A stretch of 64,000 bases of DNA from Woronichinia naegeliana WA131 (GTDB lineage: Bacteria; Cyanobacteriota; Cyanobacteriia; Cyanobacteriales; Microcystaceae). This document shows, one piece after another, positions 45,657-55,244 of this stretch (positions within the stretch are counted from its first letter, which is position 1; each line of letters opens with the position of its first letter). The notes beneath the pieces were generated by a model, which saw only the letters and a list, made by a program, of their open reading frames with translations, ran no database searches and was not told the origin of the DNA. The DNA is taken from NCBI GenBank assembly GCA_025370055.1, contig CP073041.1, forward strand, positions 62,001-126,000, in the 5' to 3' direction. The position numbers were made by a program, and so were the translations under genes.

Positions 45657-45797
45657 ATAATAAGAAACTCAAAGGTATTATAAGAGCCAGTTTAAGTCTA
45701 GACTGCACAACTTAGCACTGATATCGTCTGAGTAAATCCGCAAAGGGTTATAGCGTAAAGCTTAGAGAAAACGAAAAAAGAGCAGGGCAAACGCATC

Positions 45798-46056
45798 TTA
45801 TCCGAGTAAAACCTTAAGGAGATAGTCCTCGTCCCAACCAGCGCGTAGCCGTTTATTCTTGATACCAAGTTTCAGAGTATTTTCCTTTGTGAGCAAGTTA
45901 AGAGCGATATGGCGTAAGACGGCTAAATTCTCAGGAGCAAAATCCTTACGAATGCGACAAGCATCCTCATTGAAGGCCAAGTCTAGAACCCAATGTAAAG
46001 AGTTTTCTATCAACCAATGACTACGAACAGATTGGGATAATTTTTGAGCATTACTC
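45798..46056 (-). pseudogene. C-terminal fragment of an ISAs1-family transposase
   Basis: [22 protein letters not shown]...[16 protein letters not shown] and [20 protein letters not shown] match the end of ISAs1 transposases. The upstream part is cut off by the IS beginning at 46057, and no ISAs1 sequence continues on its far side. Confidence 0.75.
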
Positions 46057-47333
46057 GGAACTGGTATCGTCTGATCAAAGTTGGAAAAAGTTATGGTGTA
46101 AAGCTTTGAGAAAATAGAAAAATAGTTTAAGACTAGACATCGGCCCGTTTTTATTATACTATTATTATTGTCATTATATCAAAGAAGAAGGAAACAGAAA
46201 ACAATGTCAATATTAAAGAAAAGCTCTATGGAAGTCCTAAATGATGTTGGCTTGTGCCAAGAGAAAGAGGATGCCTTATTCAAGAAAAACTGTCCTCATT
46301 GCTATAGTGAAAACGTAAAAATACATTCTCATTATCAAACGAAAGGTAACGGGGAACGTAAAATGTTCATTTGTCAAGAATGTAGTTCTTGTTTTGCTGA
46401 GACTTATGGTAGCGTAATCGCTGGCTTAGAAACCCCATTAAGTGAAATTGTAAAAGTATTAAAAGCCAGAATGGAAGGAATAGGATTGAATGCAGCAGCC
46501 CGAGTATTCGGCTACGCGAAAACAACAATATTGAATTGGGAAAAGAAATTATCAGGATTACAAGAGACATTATTTTTATACGCCTTAGTGAATGAATTTG
46601 TTAAATTAGTAATAGAAGGGGATGAACTATACACAAAAGTTGGAAAAAATAAAGAAGCAAGTGCCTCTGAGGGGTGGACAATCGTTCTCATGGACAGGGC
46701 TAGCCGCTTTATTTGGCATTTAAAATGTGGTCGAAAAGAGCAGAAATTATTTCTAGAAGCAATGATGACGGTAGCGGAATTATTTGAAAGGAGTGCAGAA
46801 TCTCTCCAGTTATTTACAGATGGAGAAAAGCGATATAGTCAACTGCTATTTGATATTTGTCACGAAGTATTAAGGACTGGAAAGCGAGGTCGTCCCACCA
46901 AAGTATTACCGAAGGGTATGGTGGTAAGACTAAAAAATAAGAGTAGTAAACGTCGAGATTCTGAGGGTAAACTAAAGAAAGTAGAAACTCCGAAACCAGA
47001 ACATCCAGAGACAACAGAAAAACCAGAAGAAAAGGACGTCCATGCCAACCACGTTGAGGCATTTAATAGTGCTATCCGACGCTATTTATCTGCCTTTCGT
47101 CGTCGTACAAATACTTATGCTAAATCTGTTGTGGGATTACAGCGAGTCCTAGATATTTTCTGGATGGTTCATAACTTTGTTCGTAGCCATTTTACTACGA
47201 GAAAAGTTCCTGCTGTAGCTCTCGGTATAATTGAAAAAGGGTTAACTTGGGAGGACTTACTCCAAATTCGCCTGATTTCTTGAACCTCTTGTATTGCAAC
47301 GTTTGTAGCTTCTAGCTAGACGATACCAGTGCC
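46057..47333 (+). mobile_element. IS with zinc-finger/DDE transposase, copy 3 of 4
   Basis: 1277 bp, ends GGAACTGGTATCGTCT and (inverted) GGCACTGGTATCGTCT. It cuts an ISAs1 relic. The flanking 8-mers CATTACTC and TCTTGTTC differ, so the original target duplication is gone; the other side has been rearranged or deleted. Confidence 0.88.
46204..47283 (+). CDS. Transposase of IS copy 3
   Basis: 359 residues from MSILKKSSM, almost identical to the protein at 7046-8125 apart from scattered residues (MEVLND for MKILND, LFDICH for LFNICH, LSAFRR for LAAFRR). Zinc ribbon, helix-turn-helix and the three acidic catalytic motifs are intact, so it is a likely active copy. Confidence 0.88.
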   Translation: MSILKKSSMEVLNDVGLCQEKEDALFKKNCPHCYSENVKIHSHYQTKGNGERKMFICQECSSCFAETYGSVIAGLETPLSEIVKVLKARMEGIGLNAAARVFGYAKTTILNWEKKLSGLQETLFLYALVNEFVKLVIEGDELYTKVGKNKEASASEGWTIVLMDRASRFIWHLKCGRKEQKLFLEAMMTVAELFERSAESLQLFTDGEKRYSQLLFDICHEVLRTGKRGRPTKVLPKGMVVRLKNKSSKRRDSEGKLKKVETPKPEHPETTEKPEEKDVHANHVEAFNSAIRRYLSAFRRRTNTYAKSVVGLQRVLDIFWMVHNFVRSHFTTRKVPAVALGIIEKGLTWEDLLQIRLIS

Positions 47334-47364
47334 TCTTGTTCTTTTAGCTCTTTTATTTTAGGTA

Positions 47365-47574
47365 GGGTCTGCTGAAAAAGTCCACAAAACGAACCTAGAT
47401 GCCACAGGGCGCGAAAAATGGTGACTTCAGAGATCAGTTTCCAGTTTTACCTCACATTTTTCCAGCAAAGTACATGGATTTTGAGCTTCCAAATGTCATA
47501 ACCTTGCACCTGATCGTTTCCAAAATGGCTGAAAGTATTTTCTAGCAAGGCTTTCATACTTATTCAGCAAGCCC
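47365..47574. mobile_element. 210-bp MITE, copy B
   Basis: Inverted relative to copy A at 39208-39417, same length, same ends (GGGTCTGCTG and inverted GGGCTTGCTGAATAAGTAT), flanked by TA. Its right end directly abuts and supplies the last base of the stop codon of the fructosamine-kinase gene. Confidence 0.8.
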
Positions 47575-48440
47575 TATCTATTAAAAAGCTGGTTAATCAT
47601 CTGATTGGCTTGGGCTGCGTAACTACCACCAAATAAATTAAAATGATTAAGAATATGATAAAGATTGTAGAGAATTTTACGCTGTTGATAGCCTTCTGCT
47701 AAGGGAGAAACTTCTGTATAACCTTGATAAAAGGCTGTCGGAAAACCTCCAAATAATTCAGTCATGGCTAAATCTACTTCGCGATCGCCGTAGTAAGTGG
47801 CGGGGTCAAAAATTACCGGTTCTCCACTCTCTAGAATGGCCGCATTGCCAGACCAAAGATCACCATGCACTAGGGCCGGTTGAGGCTGTCTATTGCCTAA
47901 TAAATCCCGAACTTTTGTCACCACTTTAATGGTGTCTGGAAAATGGCCACCGCGACGTTGCGCTAACTTTAATTGATAGCCAATGCGATGTTCCGCAAAA
48001 AAATCAGCCCAATTCTCAGACCAGGTATTTATTTGGGGCGTAGAACCAATGGTATTGTTTCGCTCCCAGCCAAAACGCTGATTTTGACCCTGACTGTGCA
48101 TTCTGGCCAATTGACGACCCAGGGATCGCCAACTTGTAGCATTACCTTTACCCAAATTAAGCCAACTTAACACCAGATAACTATGCCGCTCATTCACTCC
48201 CCAACAAATGGGTTCAGGAACTTGAATTGTCCGAGTCGCTGCCATCTGTTGTAAGGCGATCGCTTCTGACTCAAACATGGTTAATTGATCAGCCTGGTTG
48301 AGCTTAATAAAATAACTTTGTCCCTCAGCCTGGAGCCGATAACCTTGATTAATACAACCACCACCGACAGAATGACGTTGTTCAATCCGAAAGGTTTTTC
48401 CGGTGACTTGGCTAATTTGAGCGGCAATCTCAGTCCACAT
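47574..48440 (-). CDS. Fructosamine-3-kinase family protein
   Basis: 288 residues. It phosphorylates ketoamine (glycated) groups on proteins for repair. The aminoglycoside-phosphotransferase fold shows VGGGCINQGY near the N-terminus, FIKLN (lysine), PALVHGDLWSGNAAI (catalytic Asp) and VIFDPATYYGDREVDLAMTELFGGFP (metal-binding Asp). The stop codon TAG is made of the TA flank plus the first G of the adjoining MITE, so the original C-terminus may have been slightly different. Confidence 0.9.
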   Translation of the reverse strand: MWTEIAAQISQVTGKTFRIEQRHSVGGGCINQGYRLQAEGQSYFIKLNQADQLTMFESEAIALQQMAATRTIQVPEPICWGVNERHSYLVLSWLNLGKGNATSWRSLGRQLARMHSQGQNQRFGWERNNTIGSTPQINTWSENWADFFAEHRIGYQLKLAQRRGGHFPDTIKVVTKVRDLLGNRQPQPALVHGDLWSGNAAILESGEPVIFDPATYYGDREVDLAMTELFGGFPTAFYQGYTEVSPLAEGYQQRKILYNLYHILNHFNLFGGSYAAQANQMINQLFNR

Positions 48441-48637
48441 GAATCTTAATTTAAGTCATACTAGTTAGGGTAAATCTTAGCAAAATTTACGAGACTGTTA
48501 AACCCTTTATTTTCGCGCCTATTTTATATTAATGAAAAAGGACATAGTACTGTTATGTCCCTACAAATTATTTTATTTTAATTGGATAAACGCGATCGCC
48601 AATTACTGTGGTAGGGGCGCATGGCGTGCCATCCGTG

Positions 48638-49788
48638 TCAACTTAAAGGAATGGGTTCCCAAATTTGTTGATTGAGAGCGGCCTTTTCTCGATGTCGCTT
48701 TCTCTCAGCTTTGACCAAACCAAATAACTTAGCACGTTCAGCCAGATAGGTTACTGTATCAGGCTTTTCTCCTCTAGCAATAGCCTTCGCTACATAGTAT
48801 AGACTCCGAAACACCATCTCTACTGAGATTTTTTCTTTCGGTTGATTTAGAGCAATCGCCACTTCCCCTACCAATTGATTTAAGACCGTATAGAAAATCA
48901 AAGTGCAAATAATCTGGATTTGGACACCATTCTTATTCCCTACCCATAAATAGGCTAGTCCTAAAAGTCTTTTCGTTAATAAAAAGGCTTCTTCGATTGT
49001 CCATCGTCTTCGATATAAATCACAGACCTCTTCGGCGGACAGTTGTTCGGGAGACAACACATTTGTTAAATACTGATACCAGATTGTTCCCCATAATACT
49101 GAGACTAATCTCACCGGATGCTTGCAAGGATTAGAACGGTAATTTCCCATAATGATAATCTCATCTCTGTAATGACTACCTTGAGACAATACTTGTTTGG
49201 TTTTGTAAGATGTACCCGCTCTAAATCTGGTTAGAAAAAACTTTTTAGCTTCTGTTAACAAATCAAACCACACAAAGCTAAAAAATCCCATATCTACGAG
49301 AATTAAACCATTTTCTGGTAATTTAGCTGCCAATTCTTCACACCATATTTTATCATTTGATTTATCATTTTCTGTGTACCATAAAGTAACGGGTCTTTGG
49401 GTAAAGGCTTCCACTACCATCATTATTTTACCCCCCAATTTACTCTTTTCTTCTTTACTTATTTTCATATTTTTCCTTATCTGCTCTAGCGTTGAGCCAT
49501 CTGCTATCCACACTGCACTAAACTTTTCTCTTATTTTTTCCCATTTTTCTCCTACTTGGAGCTTCTTCCCTTTTTCGGCTGCTTTTTCTAACACTTCTTT
49601 TAGTAATATTGCAAATATTTCGGCTGGCACATTCATCATTCTTTTTGATACTGCCTGTTTGCTTACTTTTAATGATGCTACCCATAGCAATCCCTCTTCC
49701 TCTAACAGTCTTACCGCTTCACTTATACCCGCTATTTGACGATACACTATACTTAACACTAATGCCACCATTACTGGTAAATTTAATA
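48638..49788 (-). pseudogene. IS4-family transposase, N-terminus lost
   Basis: FSAVWIADGSTLEQIRK gives the first Asp, NGLILVDMGFFSF the second, and DLYRRRWTIEEAFLLTKRLLGLAYLW the YREK-type Glu motif. The N-terminal region ends at 49788, where the ends of another IS begin; the open frame runs on into unrelated DNA and fuses about 60 meaningless residues. The remaining 5' part is not seen on the other side. Confidence 0.8.
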
Positions 49789-50102
49789 GGGTACATCCCG
49801 GATAAAGTAGTACATAGAATCTGGGGTAAAATGGAAAAAAACTGATGAGCGAAAAAAGTATGTTACCGATTCCCCCAGAAGAAAAAGCACTGTTAAAACA
49901 GCATCTCACCGAATCAGCCCGTATCCTGCGCAAATATACGGAACCAGAGAAACAGAAGGACTTTGGAAGCATCGAAGTAGAAGTCAGAACCCAGATGTTA
50001 GAAATTGTGGGGCCAACAATGGGGGAGTTTTTTTTTCAGAAGGGGGAAAAAAACGGTCTGGAAACAAGCGAAAAATCAAAACCCTAGTCGGAGAAGTGGA
50101 AA

Positions 50103-51492
50103 GGGTGCGACCTTTAGTTGATAAAAGCTGTTGTAATCAGGGTTCTACAGGGAACCCATATTGATCAAGTTTTGCCCAAAATTGACTCCATCGTTCCTTG
50201 GTCAATACCAAAGCTCGTAGGCTCAAAATAATTCCTGCTCCTTTTTCCTTCCATCGCATCCCTGAACAACATAATCGTTGTTTGACCAACGTCTTACAAG
50301 CTGCTTCCGTAACACCTGAACCAATCGGATACTTTTTCTCTAAGTATTCAGCATAATCCATTTGATGCTGATGATTCTCGTAATAAGTAATCGCCGCTTG
50401 TAGTTTCTCGGTAAGATTCTTAGAATGACTTTTTTCTTCTTTGACTTCTTTCATCAGATTTAGCAGTTCTCCTGCTTTTCCTTTTTCATGCTTGAGTTCT
50501 CGACAATTTTCAGTCAACCATTCTTTTTGTTTTGACACGGTATTCGGATGCAACGCTTCTGCCAAGGCACCTAAGTAACCAGAGGCATGATAGAAATCTA
50601 ATATCTGTTCTTCCGTTTGCTTTTCTAAAAACTTCCAATTTGATTCTGCCCCGTCTGCTATCCCGACCAATGTTGCCTCTGGATAACGGTTTTTCGCTCG
50701 CTCAATTTCTCTTTCTAATCTTTCTAGAAAACTCTTTTTTCCATACTCTGGTGCCGCACCTAGATAGATTGTAGGTTGACGTTCGCCTTCACTATCGTAT
50801 AGGGAAACGGTTCCCACCATTGCTTCACGGTAGCCATCCTCACACATCAGCATACAGGTTCCATCTAATCCTATTCCCACTGTTGCAATTTGGCTATCCT
50901 CCTTGGGCGGGGCATAACTCCACGCTTCTTCTTTTGCCTGTACCACACTTCCTACTGCTTCACTCAATCTTTGGATATAGGATAGCGCTACTTTTCTACC
51001 ATGATTTTCTAATAAATCATTTTTCACCTCTTTGCCTGCCATCCCTGACATTTTTGAGGATACCTGTTTTGCCAATAATGGCGTTGATGTTATGATTATC
51101 CTTGCTTCTCTTTCTAAGGGGCAATACGTTTTTCCTCAAAGGTGAACGCTGATATACATGACGATTCACTATAACCTCACCATAAGGTGTTTGATATTCT
51201 TTCGGTTGCTCTCCCTTACTCTTCCAGATTTCTTCACCGATTTTTAAGGGTGAACCATCTGTATCTAAATATTTCAAGGCTTCTTTGCTGGCGATGCAAC
51301 CTACTTCGTTTAAGCCTTTTTGAATATTTATTTCTGTATCCAACATTGAACGACTGAGTTCTAATGTTAGTTCTATTTTTATCTTTGAACCCTCTACATT
51401 AATTAGTTTTGCTGTCATCATTGTTTCCTCTTTGTCACTTTTCATCTCATGTTAACACTTTTCTTTTCCTTCATCAACTAAAGGTCGCACCC
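50103..51492 (-). mobile_element. ISKra4-family insertion sequence, copy 2
   Basis: 1390 bp, the same ends as the element at 2240-3629, with an 8-bp target duplication AGTGGAAA at 50095-50102 and 51493-51500. It is inserted within another ISKra4-like transposase gene. Only a handful of base differences from copy 1 are visible, so one derives from the other recently. Confidence 0.9.
50137..51445 (-). CDS. ISKra4-family transposase, copy 2, two overlapping frames
   Basis: It has the same two-frame structure as at 2274-3582, with the identical A5 at 51129-51133 where the frame must shift +1. One residue difference was noted (YLEKK for YIEKK). All three catalytic regions are intact in the main frame. 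Confidence 0.8.
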
Positions 51493-52421
51493 AGTGGAAA
51501 TAAGCCAAAAACAAGCCAGAAAACTAAAGGTGTCGCCAAAAATCGTCTTAAGTCCAGGTTTAGAGAAATGCTGTCTAAGAGCCAGTGCGAAAACATCCTA
51601 CCAACAAGCAGAAGAAGATATAGAGGAGTTGATGGGGATAAAAGTAGGACATAGCAGTTTACATCGCTTGGTAGAACGGACAGAACTGCCCTTAGCTCAA
51701 GCTCAGTCAGAGAGTGCGGGGGTCAGTATAGATGGGGGAAAGATTTGTCTGCGGGGCGAGGAGAAGGAAGGGGGACAGTGGCGAGATTATAAACTGGTGA
51801 GTCTTCATGGCAATGTCTGTGAAGCCTTTTTCCAAGACCCAGAGGGCTTAAAGAATTGGAGCAATGTTCAACCTTTGTCCCCAATAGTGACCTTTTTGGG
51901 AGATGGTCATCCCGCAATCTGGAATGCGGTAGAGAGTTTCGCCACTCAATCGTGGCTGATACGACGAGAGGTGTTGGATTGGTATCATCTCAAGGAGAAT
52001 CTGTTCAAAGTGGGTGGCTCTCTCAAACGGCTAGAAGCAGTGGAGCATTTACTGTGGCGGGGTTTTGTGAACAAGGCAATAGATGCGTTTGATGGAGTCA
52101 AAAGCAAGAGGGCAAAGAATTTTCAAGCCTATTTGACGAAGCATTATCAGCGTATCCCTGATTACCAATACTATCAACAGCTTGGTATTGTGATTGGTTC
52201 TGGTGATGTGGAGTCTAAGATTAAACAGGTGGGAGCTAGGGTTAAATTGTCGGGAGCACGTTGGCATCTTCATAATGTTTCTCGTATTCTTCGGCTACGA
52301 TGTGCTTATCTCAATCACTCTCCTCTTTTGAGTGTCAATGTATTATCTTAAGTGGGATGCACCCCTTACTTTTTTTAAATAATAGCCTTTTCTTCTCTTA
52401 GATGACTGCTTCTTTTTTACA

Positions 52422-52846
52422 CTATATTTCTCTCTTTTTGTCTGTATTTTTTGTAACAAATAAGATGCGATTACCCTGGGGGTGGGGGTCTTCTCCTTTT
52501 AGTTCATACCCACATTTGCTGCATTTACTTGGCTTTTCTTCCTGTACTGTCTCGCATTCTTCCACTGCGTACAGCTTCCGCTCTGTCTTTCCTCTTGCCA
52601 CTGTCAGCTTTAATGGCTTTCTCTTCGCTTTCCCTTTTTTGTCCGCGTTGACTCCAAATCCATTCTTCGATGGCGGCATTGATGAGTTTTTCGAGTTCTT
52701 GTTTAGTCTCTCTTCTAGCTCTTCTATTCTTTGTTTTGTTTCTTTTCTTTCAGCAAAATCTTCAACACCTGCTTGATGCTCTCTGGTGTTATTTCTAAGT
52801 CTCTCAATGGGACTTTTATCCCGCCTAGCTCAATTTCTTCAATCAT
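52422..52846 (-). pseudogene. N-terminal relic of an IS66-family transposase
   Basis: From the ATG at 52846, IELGGIKVPLRDLEITPESIKQVLKIL reads in one frame, then RIEELEERLNKNSKNSSMPPSKNG in another (shift near 52757); KCSKCGYEL follows. This is the leucine-zipper/zinc-ribbon start of IS66 TnpC. The catalytic region is missing; the left end stops shortly before the ISKra4-like element. Confidence 0.7.
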
Positions 52847-52928
52847 GCTTTCCAACCTACCTTATATTCTCCTCTGTGATCCTTAATTTTTGTTAACCCT
52901 TTGGACGGTTACAACGATTTAGGTTAAA

Positions 52929-53545
52929 CTAAACGCTTTCCTTGCGAAAACCGTTCGTCTTCAGAACGGAACGTGAGACTTTCACCTCATTCCGCTCCTC
53001 TCGTATTTGTCCTTTTTCATAGGTACTAGACGATTTCCGAGGGTCATTAGACCTGTCATATCTCGTTTTGTTGTCATGGCAATGTTTGTGTAATGCTTGT
53101 CGGTTTTCGGTCTTATGGCTGCCCCCAAGAGATTGAGGGATTATGTGGTCTAATTTTATGAGGTCGTCCCCTATGAATAGTTGTCCACAATAAGCACATT
53201 TACCTTTTTGCTTCTTCAAAAGTTTCACAAGTTTGGAGGGAACTCCCGGTAACTGTTTGCCCCTTGTTCCCCAATACTTCAAATCACCGTCGAATGGACT
53301 CTTTGTGCTTTTCACTTTAACATACGAGCCAGTTTTGACTTGTGTGTCCGAGTGTTTGAACAAGATGTTGTCATCTTCTGACAACTGCCATTCTCGACTA
53401 ACAATTTTTCCTCTTACGGCAAAGGTCAATCGCTTGAAGTATTTGTTTTTAATCCATTTTGTGTTCTTGTTGGAATGTCTCCTTTTACACCAAGCCCATA
53501 GCTTTATCCATATCATGTGGTCAAGTTTTCCAAAGATGACCTTGG
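52929..53545 (-). pseudogene. Group II intron-encoded maturase, C-terminal part with HNH endonuclease domain
   Basis: About 200 residues. FGKLDHMIWIKLWAWCKRRHSNKNTKWIKNKYF is represented by its maturase X-type block (WAWCKRRH), followed by the HNH domain GKCAYCGQLF, LIKLDHIIPQSLGG and NRQALHKHCHDNKT. The last codons run through intron domain V into domain VI, as is also seen in several cyanobacterial relatives. Without the reverse-transcriptase domain it cannot support retrohoming by itself. Confidence 0.75.
52964..52997 (-). ncRNA. Group II intron domain V
   Basis: 34 nt on the minus strand: GAGCGGAAUGAG pairs with CUCACGUUCCGUUC across a GUGAAAGU loop, the usual size and shape of domain V. 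A domain VI-like stem (GAAGACGAACGG...) follows. Confidence 0.75.
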
Positions 53546-53557
53546 AACATACCCATT

Positions 53558-54697
53558 AGACATCTCCATAATACTATAAAATCGACAAATATGCTATAAT
53601 CATAGAAATTTAGACAGGAGTAACTATGCCTGAATACATCTGTATGTGGGCTTATATTCAAAAACAGCCTCAAGAAACAAAGAGGTTGTTAGGAATAGAG
53701 TACACAAAATTATTAGAGCTTATAACCTATGGCAAATTACTTAAAAAAGAATTTGAAGAAAGCAAAACCACACTGATTAAAGCAGGTGGTGGAAATAAAC
53801 CGAAATTATCAGAGGAGGAGCAAATAGTTTTAATGCTAGTTTACTTAAGGCATTATCCGACCTTTCAGCTACTAGGAATAATGTTTGAAATAAGTGAATC
53901 GTCTGCCCATAATATATTCAATTATTGGCAGTCACTATTCGGAGAAAATTTACCAGCAAGTCTATTTGAACAACTAAAAAAGTTGCCAGAAGAAATAGAA
54001 AAAGTTAAAGAGGAGCTAATCCAACATGAACTAATAGTGGATGCGACAGAACAACCAGTAGAAAGACCTTTAGGGCAGGAGGCACAAAAACCATACTACT
54101 CAGGTAAACAAAAAAGGCATACCTCAAAAAGCCAAATAATCATTTGCCCAAAAATCAAGGAGATTGTGGATGTTGTGATAGGAGAAATAGGTTCAAAGAG
54201 CGATGTACAAATATTACGTCAAAGATTGGCTAAATTCCATCAAGAACAAGGCTTTCTAGGTGATAAAGCCTACGAGGGAGAATTCCAATTAACAACACCA
54301 AAAAAGAAACCAAAGGGGCGAGAATTAAGCAAAGAAGAAAAAGAAAGAAATAGTTGGTTATCGTCTCGACGAGTAGTGGTTGAACATATGATTCGATTGC
54401 TCAAAGTATTCAAAGTGATGCAAGAAAAATTTAGACTAAGAAAGGGAAGATATAAGTCATTAATCTCAACAGTATGTGGATTGGTGAGACTAAGGATAAA
54501 TGCGCTGATATTAAGCATTATAAAATGTAGCGAATCAGGGCAGGTAATTGAGGTAAAGATGAGTCATTGTTTTTTGCCAGAATTGAATTTGGAGGTCTGA
54601 AAGCCCTGTAAACTCGTCTATGTACCAAGAAGTCTACTGAGTCTAGATTTAGCTACACTGCTTGCTAGACTAGGCTTTCCAGTTTTTGGAGATGTCT
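53558..54697 (+). mobile_element. IS5-family element (ISL2/IS1031-like)
   Basis: 1140 bp. Ends AGACATCTCCATAA and (inverted) AGACATCTCCAAAA; ATT duplicated at 53555-53557 and 54698-54700. It sits between the group II intron fragment and an ISL3 relic. Confidence 0.75.
53626..54600 (+). CDS. IS5-family transposase (DDE_Tnp_4 type)
   Basis: 324 residues. The N-terminal helix-turn-helix is FQLLGIMFEISESSAHNIFN; LIVDATEQPVERP gives the first Asp, GFLGDKAYEGEF the second, and SSRRVVVEHMIRLLKVF the Glu. The ATG at 53626 is preceded by AGGAG. It appears intact. Confidence 0.87.
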   Translation: MPEYICMWAYIQKQPQETKRLLGIEYTKLLELITYGKLLKKEFEESKTTLIKAGGGNKPKLSEEEQIVLMLVYLRHYPTFQLLGIMFEISESSAHNIFNYWQSLFGENLPASLFEQLKKLPEEIEKVKEELIQHELIVDATEQPVERPLGQEAQKPYYSGKQKRHTSKSQIIICPKIKEIVDVVIGEIGSKSDVQILRQRLAKFHQEQGFLGDKAYEGEFQLTTPKKKPKGRELSKEEKERNSWLSSRRVVVEHMIRLLKVFKVMQEKFRLRKGRYKSLISTVCGLVRLRINALILSIIKCSESGQVIEVKMSHCFLPELNLEV

Positions 54698-54785
54698 ATT
54701 GATAGTAGTTGCACCAGCCAGTGATGACTGGATTAAGTTCTTTGATAAGCGGCTCTCCTGAATAAAGAGTTATAATCAAAACTTA

Positions 54786-54921
54786 TCACGAAAAGCAAGC
54801 TAAAAAGCGACTTCGCATATTATCAAAGTTAACAAATCCATAAGCTTGACGCTTAATTAGCTTCAGACGATTATTAATTCCTTCCATCGCCCCATTCGTT
54901 GTTCGACTTAAAAAGTAATTA
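54786..54921 (-). pseudogene. C-terminal relic of an ISL3-family transposase
   Basis: Reads NYFLSRTTNGAMEGINNRLK then LIKRQAYGFVNFDNMRSRFL and a stop at 54786-54788, the conserved ISL3 C-terminus. It is cut at 54921 by the 1.69-kb IS that begins at 54922; the remaining part would lie beyond the right edge of the window. Confidence 0.75.
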
Positions 54922-55244
54922 GGGCTTGCTGAAAAAGTCAAAAAACGAAAGAAATGTGGGTTAGGGAAGTATGGACTGAAAAAGCATAGATAACTTATCC
55001 TTATGGAAACAAATCAAAATACAGATTTTGTTTAATATATTGTTCCTTTCTGTCTAAAAAGGTCAACACAAATCACTCCTCACAAAAGAGAGGAAAATTA
55101 ACACCATTTTTCACAAGAAAAACGACTCTACAACTTTTTACTTTTTGTTTTCTGAAGTAGAGTATACCTCGCACGGTGATAATTTGCGTTTTTTAGTTCA
55201 GCCCCCCTAGCCCCCCAAGTTTTGGGGGAACCATTCTCTATTTA

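Larger units (their letters stand above)
49845..52351 (+). pseudogene. ISKra4-like transposase, interrupted and frame-shifted
   Basis: The N-terminal piece (49845-50102) and C-terminal piece (51501-52351) join after removing the insert, giving 369 residues if a -1 shift is made at the T9 run near 50028-50036. C-terminal features: SAGVSIDGGKICLR (first Asp), IVTFLGDGHPAIWN (second), LDWYHLKENLF, and VIGSGDVESKIKQVGARVKLSGARW (Glu region). It is a different protein from that at 50137-51445 though of the same family. Currently inactive. Confidence 0.75.
49789..52364 (+). mobile_element. Second type of ISKra4-like element, interrupted by an ISKra4-family copy
   Basis: Proposed ends GGGTACATCCCGGATAAAG and (inverted) GGGTGCATCCCACTTAAG. 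With the 1390-bp insert and its duplication removed it is about 1.18 kb. No matching target duplication is found (ATTTAATA versus CTTACTTT), consistent with truncation or recombination. It lies against a broken IS4 gene on the left and an IS66 relic on the right. Confidence 0.65.
52920..53545 (-). mobile_element. 3' fragment of a group II intron
   Basis: Contains the C-terminal part of the intron-encoded protein and a 34-nt domain V (52964-52997), followed by a domain VI-like stem. The reverse-transcriptase domain and 5' intron domains are absent; upstream it is cut near 53545, shortly before an IS5-like element. Confidence 0.75.

Noticed and set aside
45717-45760. Sequence resembling an end of the zinc-finger IS (GCACTGATATCGTCTGAG ... 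AAAGCTTAGAG)
   Set aside because: Only a diverged half-match with no second end or duplication; may be a relic of a related IS, but not supported as a feature.
27216-47333. Inversion between IS copies 2 and 3 to explain their missing target duplications
   Set aside because: Swapping flanks as an inversion would require still gives no matching 8-mers, so deletion or other rearrangement is more likely.
49789-49972. N-terminal 60 residues of the IS4-type transposase frame
   Set aside because: This stretch is antisense to the start of the ISKra4-like element and only fuses by chance to the IS4 gene.
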